From positions 739,234 to 803,233 of the forward strand of contig NZ_JABJQY010000004.1 of the NCBI RefSeq assembly GCF_013155375.1: a stretch of 64,000 nucleotides of DNA, read 5' to 3'. Within the stretch, counting starts at the first letter, position 1. Each line of letters opens with the position of its first letter. Under the pieces are notes generated by a model. That model did no database searches. It saw nothing but the letters and a program-made list of their open reading frames with translations, and was not told the DNA's origin. This document shows, piece by piece, positions 57,833 through 64,000 of this stretch. The translations under genes and the position numbers were made by a program. The stretch comes from Nocardioides sp. zg-1308. GTDB lineage: Bacteria; Actinomycetota; Actinomycetes; Propionibacteriales; Nocardioidaceae.

Positions 57833-58842
57833 TGGCGGCGCTCACCGACAGGACCGGAGCCCCCCACGCCCGCATCATGGGCGTGGGTGCCTACCGACCC
57901 GTCCGGGTCGTCCCCAACTCCGACGTCGTCGACGCGATCGACTCCAGCGACGAGTGGATCCAGCAGCGCTCCGGCATCAGGACGCGCCGCTGGGCCGGTC
58001 CCGACGAGTCGGTGCAGATGATGTCCGTCGAGGCCTCGCGCATCGCCCTCGAGCGGGCCGGTCTCGACGCCGGCCAGATCGACTGCGTGGTCGTCGCGAC
58101 GGTCAGCCACCTGCTCCAGACCCCGGCCGTCGCCACGGCGATCGCCCACGAGCTCGGCACCGACGCCGCCGCCTTCGACATCTCCGCCGCCTGCTCCGGG
58201 TTCTGCCACGGGATCGCCCTCGCCTCGGACCTCGTCCGCGCCGGCAGCTCCCGCTACGTCCTGGTCGTCGGTGTCGAGCGCCTGACCGACATCCTCGACC
58301 TCACGGACCGCGGCACCGCCTTCATCTTCGCCGACGGCGCCGGCGCGGCCGTCGTGGGTCCCAGCGAGACGCCCGGCATCGGCCCGGTCGTGTGGGGCTC
58401 CGACGGCGAGCAGTTCGACCTCATCCGGCAGCGCGAGGACTGGCGCGACGTCGTCGGCACCCCCGAGGTCCCCGGCAGTGGCGTGATGCCGCACCTCACC
58501 ATGCAGGGCAACCCGGTCTTCCGCTGGGCGTCGTTCGCGATGGCCAAGATCGGCCAGCAGGCGCTGGACGCGGCCGGCGTGAGCCTCGACGACCTCGACG
58601 TCTTCGTGCCCCACCAGGCCAACATGCGCATCATCGACGCGATGGCCCGCTCGATGAAGCTGCCCGGCACCGTCCGGATCGCCCGCGACGTCGCCGAGCA
58701 GGGCAACACCTCCGCCGCGTCGGTCCCACTCGCCCTCGACCGGATGATGGAGGAGGGCGAGGCCAGGCCGGGCGACACCGCGCTCCTCATCGCCTTCGGC
58801 GCCGGCCTGTCCTACGCCGCCCAGGTCGTCACCGTCCCCTGA
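57832..58842 (+). CDS. fabH: Beta-ketoacyl-ACP synthase III
   Basis: 336 residues. The catalytic triad is C121 (SAACSGF), H261 (PHQAN) and N292 (QGNTSAAS). The N-terminal IMGVGAYRPVRVVPN and WIQQRSGIRTRRW segments are normal for FabH. It condenses an acyl-CoA starter with malonyl-ACP; in this group branched starters are common, but the specificity cannot be read. TGATG overlap with fabD gives coupled translation. Confidence 0.95.
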   Translation: MAALTDRTGAPHARIMGVGAYRPVRVVPNSDVVDAIDSSDEWIQQRSGIRTRRWAGPDESVQMMSVEASRIALERAGLDAGQIDCVVVATVSHLLQTPAVATAIAHELGTDAAAFDISAACSGFCHGIALASDLVRAGSSRYVLVVGVERLTDILDLTDRGTAFIFADGAGAAVVGPSETPGIGPVVWGSDGEQFDLIRQREDWRDVVGTPEVPGSGVMPHLTMQGNPVFRWASFAMAKIGQQALDAAGVSLDDLDVFVPHQANMRIIDAMARSMKLPGTVRIARDVAEQGNTSAASVPLALDRMMEEGEARPGDTALLIAFGAGLSYAAQVVTVP

Positions 58843-58932
58843 CCAGTCCCGCGGTCCCCCGGACCACCCTCGAGACCGCCCCGCAAGCCCCTGATCCGTC
58901 CGAAGAACCACCCCAAGAAGAAAGGGAGGCCC

Positions 58933-59178
58933 ATGGCCACCACCGAAGAAATCCGCGCCGACCTCGCTGACATCGTCAACGAGGTGGCCGGCGTCGACGC
59001 CGACGACGTCCAGCTGGACAAGTCCTTCGTGGACGACCTCGACGTCGACTCGCTCTCCATGGTCGAGGTCGTCGTGGCCGCCGAGGAGAAGTTCGGCGTG
59101 ACCATCCCGGACGACGAGGTCAAGAACCTCAAGACCGTGGGTGACGCCGTCGCCTACATCGAGCGCGCCCAGGGCTGA
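58933..59178 (+). CDS. acpP: Acyl carrier protein
   Basis: 81 residues, acidic, with four helices. The phosphopantetheine Ser is S40 in DVDSLSMVEV. It carries growing acyl chains in FAS-II. GAAAGGGAGG lies 8 bases before the ATG, the strongest Shine-Dalgarno of the operon, fitting the high level needed. The 90-base gap after fabH could hold a second promoter, but I see no clear hexamer. Confidence 0.96.
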   Translation: MATTEEIRADLADIVNEVAGVDADDVQLDKSFVDDLDVDSLSMVEVVVAAEEKFGVTIPDDEVKNLKTVGDAVAYIERAQG

Positions 59179-59271
59179 CGCCCTCTGGCCACGTCGCGGG
59201 TGGCCGGGCGAGCAGCCCGGCCCCCGCGACCACGGAAACCCTCACCCCCGCACGGAACGGAACCTCATCTG

Positions 59272-60525
59272 ATGCCCTCGACCCGCGTAGTCGTCACCGG
59301 CCTCGGCGCCACCTCCCCCGTCGGTGGAGACGTCGCCTCCACGTGGCAGGCGATGCTCGCCGGCACGTCCGGCGTCCGGTACCTCGACGACGAGTGGGTC
59401 GACCAGCTGCCGGTCAAGATCGGCGGCCGCGTCGCCGTCGAGCCTTCCGAGGTCCTCGACCGCGTCAAGGCCCGCCGGCTCGACCGGTCGAGCCAGTTCG
59501 CGATGGTCGCTGCCGAGCAGGCCTGGGCCGATGCCGGGCTCGAGGGCTCCGGCCTCGACCCCGAGCGCCTCGCCGTCGCCGTCGCCTCCGGGATCGGCGG
59601 CGTCACGACGCTCCTGGCCAACTACGACGCGCTGCTCGAGAAGGGCGCGCGCCGCGTCTCGCCGCTCGCCGTGCCGATGCTGATGCCCAACGCCCCCGCT
59701 GCCAACGTGAGCCTCAAGTACGGCGCGCGCGCTGCCGTCCACGCACCCACGTCGGCCTGCGCGTCCGGCAACGAGGCCATCGCGATGGCCCTCGACCTGA
59801 TCCGCCTCGGCCGTGCCGACGTCGTGCTCGCCGGCGGCACCGAGGCCGCGATGCACCCGCTGCCCATGGCGGCGTTCGCCAACATGATGGCCCTGTCCAA
59901 GACCGCCAGCGGCGACGACGGGCGCGACCCGTCGTCCGTCTCCCGTCCCTGGGACTCCGCCCGCGACGGCTTCGTGCTCGGTGAGGGCGGCGCCCTGCTC
60001 GTCCTCGAGTCCGAGGAGCACGCCCGCGCCCGCGGCGCCACGATCTATGCCGAGGTGCGCGGCGCCGGCATCAGCAACGACGCGCACGACATCGCGCAGC
60101 CCGACCCCGAGGGCCGCGGCGGCACCCGCGCCATCCAGATGGCGCTGCGCGAGGGCGACGTCGACCCCGCCACCGTGGTCCACGTCAACGCCCACGCCAC
60201 CTCCACGCCCAAGGGTGACATCGCGGAGGGCCTCATGCTGCACGCCGTCCTCGGCGAGCACGTCGACCGCTGCGTCGTGACCAGCACCAAGTCGATGACC
60301 GGCCACCTCCTCGGTGGCGCCGGCGCGCTCGAGGCCGTCGCGACCGTGATGGCCCTGCGCGACCGGGTCAGCCCCCCGACGATCAACCTCGACGACAAGG
60401 ACCCCGAGGTCCACCTCGACATCCCGACGTCGCGGCGCGACCTGCCCGACGGGGACATCGTGGCCCTCAACAACTCCTTCGGCTTCGGCGGCGCCAACGT
60501 CGCCGTGGCCTTCGGGAGCATCTGA
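59272..60525 (+). CDS. fabF: Beta-ketoacyl-ACP synthase II
   Basis: 417 residues. The catalytic Cys is C163 in TSACASGNEA, with His308 in AHATSTP and His345 in KSMTGHLLGGAGA. The start VVVTGLGATSPVG is typical. It elongates acyl-ACP with malonyl-ACP. The ATG at 59272 was chosen over an upstream start at 59200, whose 24 extra residues are basic and unconserved. Only one KAS gene is present here, unlike the kasA-kasB pair of mycobacteria. Confidence 0.94.
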   Translation: MPSTRVVVTGLGATSPVGGDVASTWQAMLAGTSGVRYLDDEWVDQLPVKIGGRVAVEPSEVLDRVKARRLDRSSQFAMVAAEQAWADAGLEGSGLDPERLAVAVASGIGGVTTLLANYDALLEKGARRVSPLAVPMLMPNAPAANVSLKYGARAAVHAPTSACASGNEAIAMALDLIRLGRADVVLAGGTEAAMHPLPMAAFANMMALSKTASGDDGRDPSSVSRPWDSARDGFVLGEGGALLVLESEEHARARGATIYAEVRGAGISNDAHDIAQPDPEGRGGTRAIQMALREGDVDPATVVHVNAHATSTPKGDIAEGLMLHAVLGEHVDRCVVTSTKSMTGHLLGGAGALEAVATVMALRDRVSPPTINLDDKDPEVHLDIPTSRRDLPDGDIVALNNSFGFGGANVAVAFGSI

Positions 60526-60546
60526 ACCGTCCCGGAAGGACCACTG

Positions 60547-61977
60547 ATGACGACCACCGCGACCAAGCCGGTCAAGCTCCCGCGCGAGGACGACCCGCGC
60601 AACCCGGTCCACCGCCTCACCGCCCTGCTCGACGACGGCACCCTCGAGCTGATCACGCCCGACGACGACTCCGGCATGCTCGCCGCGGTCGGCCGGGTGG
60701 ACGGCACCTCCGTGGTGGCCTTCTGCTCCGACGCCACCGTGATGGGCGGCGCGATGGGCGACGTCGGCTGCCGGGTCGTCGTGGACGCCTATCACCGCGC
60801 CATCACCGACGGCGTGCCGATCATCGGCCTCTGGCACTCCGGCGGGGCCCGCCTGGCCGAGGGCGTGCTGTCGCTGCACGCCGTCGGCCGCATCTTCCAG
60901 GTGATGACCCAGGCCTCCGGCGTCATCCCGCAGATCTCCGTCGTCCTCGGCCCCGCGGCCGGCGGCGCCGCCTACGGCCCCGCCCTCACCGACGTGGTGA
61001 TCCTCGGCCCGGAGGGCCGCATCTTCGTCACCGGCCCCGACGTCGTACGGTCGGTCACCGGCGAGGACGTCGACATGCTGCGCCTCGGCGGTCCCGAGCC
61101 GCACGGGCGCCGCTCCGGCGTGGTGCACATCCTCACCGAGTCCGAGCGCGAGGCGCTCGACCGCGCCCGCACCGTCGCCTCGCTCCTCGGCGCCCAGGGC
61201 AGCCTCGCCGTGGAGTCCGTCGACGACCGCGACCTCGGCGCCCTGCTGCCCGAGTCCAAGAAGCGCGCCTACGACGTGCACCCGCTCGTCGACGGCCTGC
61301 TCGACGAGGGCACCGTGCAGGAGCTGCACGCCCGGTGGGCGCCCAACATCGTGACGGCCCTGGGCCGCTTCGGTGGGCGCACCGTGGGCGTGGTCGCCAA
61401 CAACCCGCTGCGGCTCGGCGGCTGCCTCGACTCCCTCTCCGCGGAGAAGGCCTCCCGCTTCGTCCGCATGTGCGACGCCTTCGGCGTCCCGCTCGTCGTC
61501 CTGGTCGACGTCCCGGGCTACCTGCCCGGCGTGGGCCAGGAGTGGGACGGGGTCGTCCGCCGCGGCGCCAAGCTGCTGCACGCCTTCGGCGAGTGCGTGG
61601 TCCCCCGGGTGACCCTGGTGACCCGCAAGACCTACGGCGGCGCCTACATCGCCATGAACGCCCGCTCGCTGGGCGCGACGCGAGTCTTCGCCTGGCCGGG
61701 GGCCGAGGTGGCCGTCATGGGTGCCGTCGCGGCGATCCGCATCCTGCACCGGCGCAAGCTGGCCGAGGTCTCCCCCGAGATCCGTCCGCAGGTCGAGGCC
61801 GAGCTCGCCGCCGAGCACGAGCGCATCGCGGGGGGCGTCGACAAGGCCGTCGAGATCGGCGTCGTCGACGAGGTCGTGGAGCCGACGCGCACGCGCAGCG
61901 CCATCGCCGAGGCCATGCGCCACGAGATCGACACCGCCGGCGTACGCCGCGGGCGGCACGGCAACATCCCGCTCTGA
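60547..61977 (+). CDS. accD: Acyl-CoA carboxylase carboxyltransferase (beta) subunit, AccD6-like
   Basis: 476 residues. Carboxyltransferase marks are GDVGCRVVVDAYHRA near 76, the oxyanion loops LWHSGGARLAEG near 100 and LGPAAGGAAYGPA near 140, and in the second half VDVPGYLPGVGQEWDGVVRRGAKLL near 321 and RKTYGGAYIAMNARSLGAT near 361. It moves CO2 from biotin to acetyl- or propionyl-CoA, giving malonyl-CoA for FabD. The position at the end of the fab operon equals that of accD6 in mycobacteria. CGGAAGGACC precedes the ATG. No biotinylated alpha subunit gene is in the window. Confidence 0.92.
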   Translation: MTTTATKPVKLPREDDPRNPVHRLTALLDDGTLELITPDDDSGMLAAVGRVDGTSVVAFCSDATVMGGAMGDVGCRVVVDAYHRAITDGVPIIGLWHSGGARLAEGVLSLHAVGRIFQVMTQASGVIPQISVVLGPAAGGAAYGPALTDVVILGPEGRIFVTGPDVVRSVTGEDVDMLRLGGPEPHGRRSGVVHILTESEREALDRARTVASLLGAQGSLAVESVDDRDLGALLPESKKRAYDVHPLVDGLLDEGTVQELHARWAPNIVTALGRFGGRTVGVVANNPLRLGGCLDSLSAEKASRFVRMCDAFGVPLVVLVDVPGYLPGVGQEWDGVVRRGAKLLHAFGECVVPRVTLVTRKTYGGAYIAMNARSLGATRVFAWPGAEVAVMGAVAAIRILHRRKLAEVSPEIRPQVEAELAAEHERIAGGVDKAVEIGVVDEVVEPTRTRSAIAEAMRHEIDTAGVRRGRHGNIPL

Positions 61978-61992
61978 CCCGCCTCGGCGACG

Positions 61993-62014
61993 GGCGCCGG
62001 ACGCGCCCGGCGCC
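61993..62014 (+). terminator. Hairpin terminator of the fab operon
   Basis: An 8-bp GC stem (61993-62000 with 62007-62014) with a 6-base loop, 15 bases after the accD stop and in front of the convergent DUF3145 gene. Confidence 0.6.
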
Positions 62015-62047
62015 GCGGTGCGGCCGCCCCTGCGGGACGGACAGGCG

Positions 62048-62578
62048 TCAGACGACCTGGTGGAGCCACCGCACGGGAGCGCCCTCGCCGGCGTGGCGGA
62101 AGGTCTCGAGCTCGTCGTCCCACGGCTTGCCGAGCAGGCTGTCGATCTCGAGCAGCAGCGTCGTGTCACCGAGCGCCGCCTTGACGACGGCCGCCTTCAG
62201 GCGGTCCTCCGGGATGAGGATGTCGCCGTGCGGTCCGGTGATCGCGTGGAAGATGCCCAGGTCGGGCGTGCACGAGAAGCGCGTGCCCTCGGTGGAGGAG
62301 GTCGGCTCCTCGGTGATCTCGAAGCGCAGGTGGTTCCAACCGCGCAGCGCCGACGCGACGGCGGCAGCGGTGCCGGCCGCGCCGGACCAGGACAGCTCCG
62401 CTCGGTACGCGCCCGGCTGGGCAGGCTGCGGCGTCCAGTCGAGCGAGACGGCAGCTCCGAGCACCCCGCCGACCGCCCACTCGATGTGAGGGCAGAGCGC
62501 GGAGGGCGCAGAGTGCACGTAGAGAATGCCCCGCGTCCCCGGACCGTCCGGGCGGGGAGCAATGCGTGTGGTCACCAT
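62048..62578 (-). CDS. DUF3145 family protein
   Basis: 176 residues. The start TRGILYVHSAPSALCPHIEWAVGG and the end WDDELETFRHAGEGAPVRWLHQVV mark DUF3145, an actinobacterial family that keeps its place beside the fab genes. The function is unknown. Conserved context suggests a link to lipid synthesis or its control. The start has AAGGAGGTC directly before the ATG, and a GACCTCC about 60 bases upstream on the transcript could pair with it. Convergent with accD. Confidence 0.88.
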   Translation of the reverse strand: MVTTRIAPRPDGPGTRGILYVHSAPSALCPHIEWAVGGVLGAAVSLDWTPQPAQPGAYRAELSWSGAAGTAAAVASALRGWNHLRFEITEEPTSSTEGTRFSCTPDLGIFHAITGPHGDILIPEDRLKAAVVKAALGDTTLLLEIDSLLGKPWDDELETFRHAGEGAPVRWLHQVV

Positions 62579-62745
62579 GACCTCCTTGAGTTCCGACGCT
62601 CCAGATGCGCCTTCCCCAGCGTTCTGTCGTCGTTGCTCGATGGAGGTCGAGTGACACCTATGTGATTAGGGCTCCATTGTGGCCCATGAGGCGCGTGAAT
62701 ACCAGCACATGCCCAGGTCCGGGCGGGCCGGCCGCCACCGCGTGG

Positions 62746-63753
62746 TCAGGACTGGCGGCGCTCGAGCAGGTCGGCGCGTGCCGCGGCGTCGGTCAGCTCC
62801 TCGGAGTCGATCGCGTGCGTGCGGTGGAACCAGGCGAGCGCGTCCGACTCGCGACCGGCGGCCTCGAGCGTGTCGGCGTACGCGTAGCGCAGCCGCACGA
62901 CCCACGCGGAGCGGCTCTTGGACGTCAGCGGCGCCAGCTCGAGCGTCCGGAGCGCAGCGTCGAGCTGCCCCATGTCCCGACGGGCGCCGGCCTCGACCAG
63001 GGTCATCTCCGCCTTCGCCTCGGTGCTGAAGTTCGCGACCGACGGGCTCTTGGCCAGCTTGATGGCCTGCTCGGGGTTGCCGAGCGCCCGGTGGCAGTCG
63101 GCCATGATGGGCAGGTAGTCGGTCGCGCCGTTCATCCGCTTGGCAGCACGCAGCTCGGCGAGCGCGTCGGCGTAGTGGCCGGCAGCGTACGCCGCCTCAC
63201 CGGTGGCCTCGCGGACCACCGCGAGCCTCGAGGCCCGGGCGCGGGCAGCCAGCGTGTGCTGGTAGGCCGTCTCAGGGTCCTCGTCGATCAGCATGCCGGC
63301 AGCCGCGAGGTGGCGCGCCACCCGGGCCGCCAGCTTCTCGGGCAGGCCCTTGAGCTGCGCACGGATGCCGCGGTCGAGCTCGGCCCCGGTGATGTTCTCC
63401 GGCAGGTCCGGGCCGTCGTAGACCGCCTGCTCGCTCGTCCGGGGCTTCTCCTCCGAGCGCCCACGGTAGGCCCGGTCGCCTGAGCCGGACGGCTTCTTGC
63501 CGCCACCCTGGTAGCCACCGCGCGACGAGCCGGCCTTGCCGCGGGCGTCGCCGCGCTGACCGCCGCGCGAGTCACCGCGGGTGTCGCCGGCGCGGGAGTC
63601 CTTGCCACCGCCACTGCCTCCGCGGGAGTCCTTGCCACGGGAGGCGGCGCTGCCACCCCGGGGCGACGATCCGCTCCGCCCACCGGCCGAGCTGCCTCGG
63701 TCGGCACCCGCTCCACCTCGCGACGGACGCTGTCCTCGACGGTCCTCGGCCAC
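62746..63753 (-). CDS. TPR-like protein with RGG-rich disordered N-terminus
   Basis: 335 residues. The first 105 are Gly/Ser/Arg/Lys-rich with RGG-type repeats (SRGGSGGGKDSRAGDTRG and similar), a composition seen in RNA-binding or phase-separating tails. The rest is an all-helical repeat region (about 120-330) with TPR-like spacing: AAYAAGHYADALAELRAAKR, DCHRALGNPEQAIKLA and ADTLEAAGRESDALAWFHRTH. A scaffold or RNA-linked role is inferred. The GTG at 63753 has AGGAG 9 bases upstream. It follows the rRNA operon terminator. Confidence 0.78.
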   Translation of the reverse strand: MAEDRRGQRPSRGGAGADRGSSAGGRSGSSPRGGSAASRGKDSRGGSGGGKDSRAGDTRGDSRGGQRGDARGKAGSSRGGYQGGGKKPSGSGDRAYRGRSEEKPRTSEQAVYDGPDLPENITGAELDRGIRAQLKGLPEKLAARVARHLAAAGMLIDEDPETAYQHTLAARARASRLAVVREATGEAAYAAGHYADALAELRAAKRMNGATDYLPIMADCHRALGNPEQAIKLAKSPSVANFSTEAKAEMTLVEAGARRDMGQLDAALRTLELAPLTSKSRSAWVVRLRYAYADTLEAAGRESDALAWFHRTHAIDSEELTDAAARADLLERRQS

Positions 63754-63840
63754 GGCCGCTCACTCCTTCTGCTGTTGACTCCCCGGATACCGGGGCCACG
63801 CTACCCGCGCACGCTACTCGTGCGGGGGCCCGAAATGGCG

Positions 63841-63870
63841 CAGAGGCCACCAGGTATCTGGTGGCCTCTG
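63841..63870 (-). terminator. rRNA operon terminator
   Basis: A perfect 13-bp stem (63841-63853 with 63858-63870) with a 4-base loop, 10 bases after the 3' end of 5S rRNA on the minus strand, followed by a short ATTTC stretch. Confidence 0.88.
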
Positions 63871-63880
63871 CCAAATGTAT

Positions 63881-64000
63881 GTCCGGCGGCGTCCTACTCT
63901 CCCACAACCTCTCGGTTGCAGTACCATCGGCGCTGAAAGGCTTAACTTCCGGGTTCGGTATGGGACCGGGTGTTTCCCGTTTCGCTATGGCCGCCGTAAC
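63881..64000 (-). rRNA. rrf: 5S ribosomal RNA
   Basis: The minus strand reads UUACGGCGGCCAUAGCG at its 5' end, with CCCGGUCCCAUACCGAACCC (loop B/C region), GAAGUUAAG and GAUGGUACUGC further on, and GAGAGUAGG leading into the 3' strand GCCGCCGGAC, which pairs with the 5' end. The molecule is complete or nearly so at the right edge. 23S and 16S genes should lie beyond the window, upstream of it. Confidence 0.96.

Noticed and set aside
62579..62745. Regulatory hairpin hiding the DUF3145 ribosome site
   Set aside because: Only a 7-bp complement to the Shine-Dalgarno is present about 60 bases upstream, a level expected by chance for a purine-rich site. Noted in the gene entry only.

Overview
This is a gene-dense piece of a very GC-rich actinobacterial chromosome. 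Third positions are almost all G or C, GTG starts are frequent and stop/start overlaps are common. Gene content and order point to a free-living Nocardioides-like member of the Propionibacteriales: glnE beside a GlnA2-type glutamine synthetase, fasR-fabD-fabH-acpP-fabF-accD with DUF3145 nearby, aceE with DUF3052, an actinobacterial tatB, and ctlX. Genus placement is inference from content, not from a search. I see no prophage, insertion sequence, integrase or CRISPR array; the window looks like core chromosome with small accessory islands.

Layout. 1-5.3 kb: tail of a PhoX-type phosphatase, a ceramidase-family membrane protein, a Tat-exported ferritin-like protein, a tatB-tatA-tatC set and an NRAMP metal transporter. 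5.3-8.3 kb (minus): LigT-like, DUF4177-like, threonine aldolase and CtlX. 8.3-11.6 kb: cobT-cobS and cobU, split by an SDR gene on the other strand. 11.7-17.6 kb (minus): SatD with a membrane partner, glnE and glnA2. 17.7-20.7 kb: an M20 peptidase and AbgT transporter pair. 20.8-25.3 kb: a two-component system among secreted or anchored small proteins, then a hairpin repeat array. 25.3-29.6 kb: nadE, a double GNAT protein and a PQQ-type sugar dehydrogenase. 29.6-33.1 kb: an unusual cluster built round a DUF1023 alpha/beta hydrolase. 33.1-36.2 kb: panB, a histone H1-like protein, a small protein, map and the RNase P RNA. 36.2-44.2 kb: a DUF559 protein, an RNB ribonuclease, yaaA, FUSC, zinc ribbon, Nif3 and an acyl-CoA synthetase. 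44.3-48.5 kb: a second two-component system with two Asp-rich envelope proteins, a protein kinase and tRNA-Val. 48.6-54.2 kb: ahpE, an acyl-CoA synthetase, DUF3052 and aceE. 54.2-62.6 kb: a hydrolase, the FAS-II operon and DUF3145. The window ends in a TPR protein and the 5S rRNA of an rRNA operon that enters from the right.

How it fits together. The right third joins carbon entry (pyruvate dehydrogenase E1) to fatty acid synthesis: FasR, then malonyl loading, initiation, carrier, elongation and the carboxyltransferase, with acyl-CoA synthetases nearby. The middle holds nitrogen and cofactor metabolism (GlnE/GlnA2, cobalamin assembly, NAD and pantothenate). Two separate two-component systems each sit beside small envelope proteins, and for one a shared 11-bp-phased operator upstream of two Asp-rich protein genes is directly visible. 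A further window-wide signal is that many genes have a TAnnnT hexamer ending 6-7 bases before the start codon, which predicts leaderless mRNAs.

The best candidates for something undescribed are the Asp-rich-protein signalling module (44.3-48.4 kb), the hydrolase cluster at 29.6-33.1 kb with its RBS-sequestering leader, and a FabD carrying a degenerate biotinyl-carrier-like tail.
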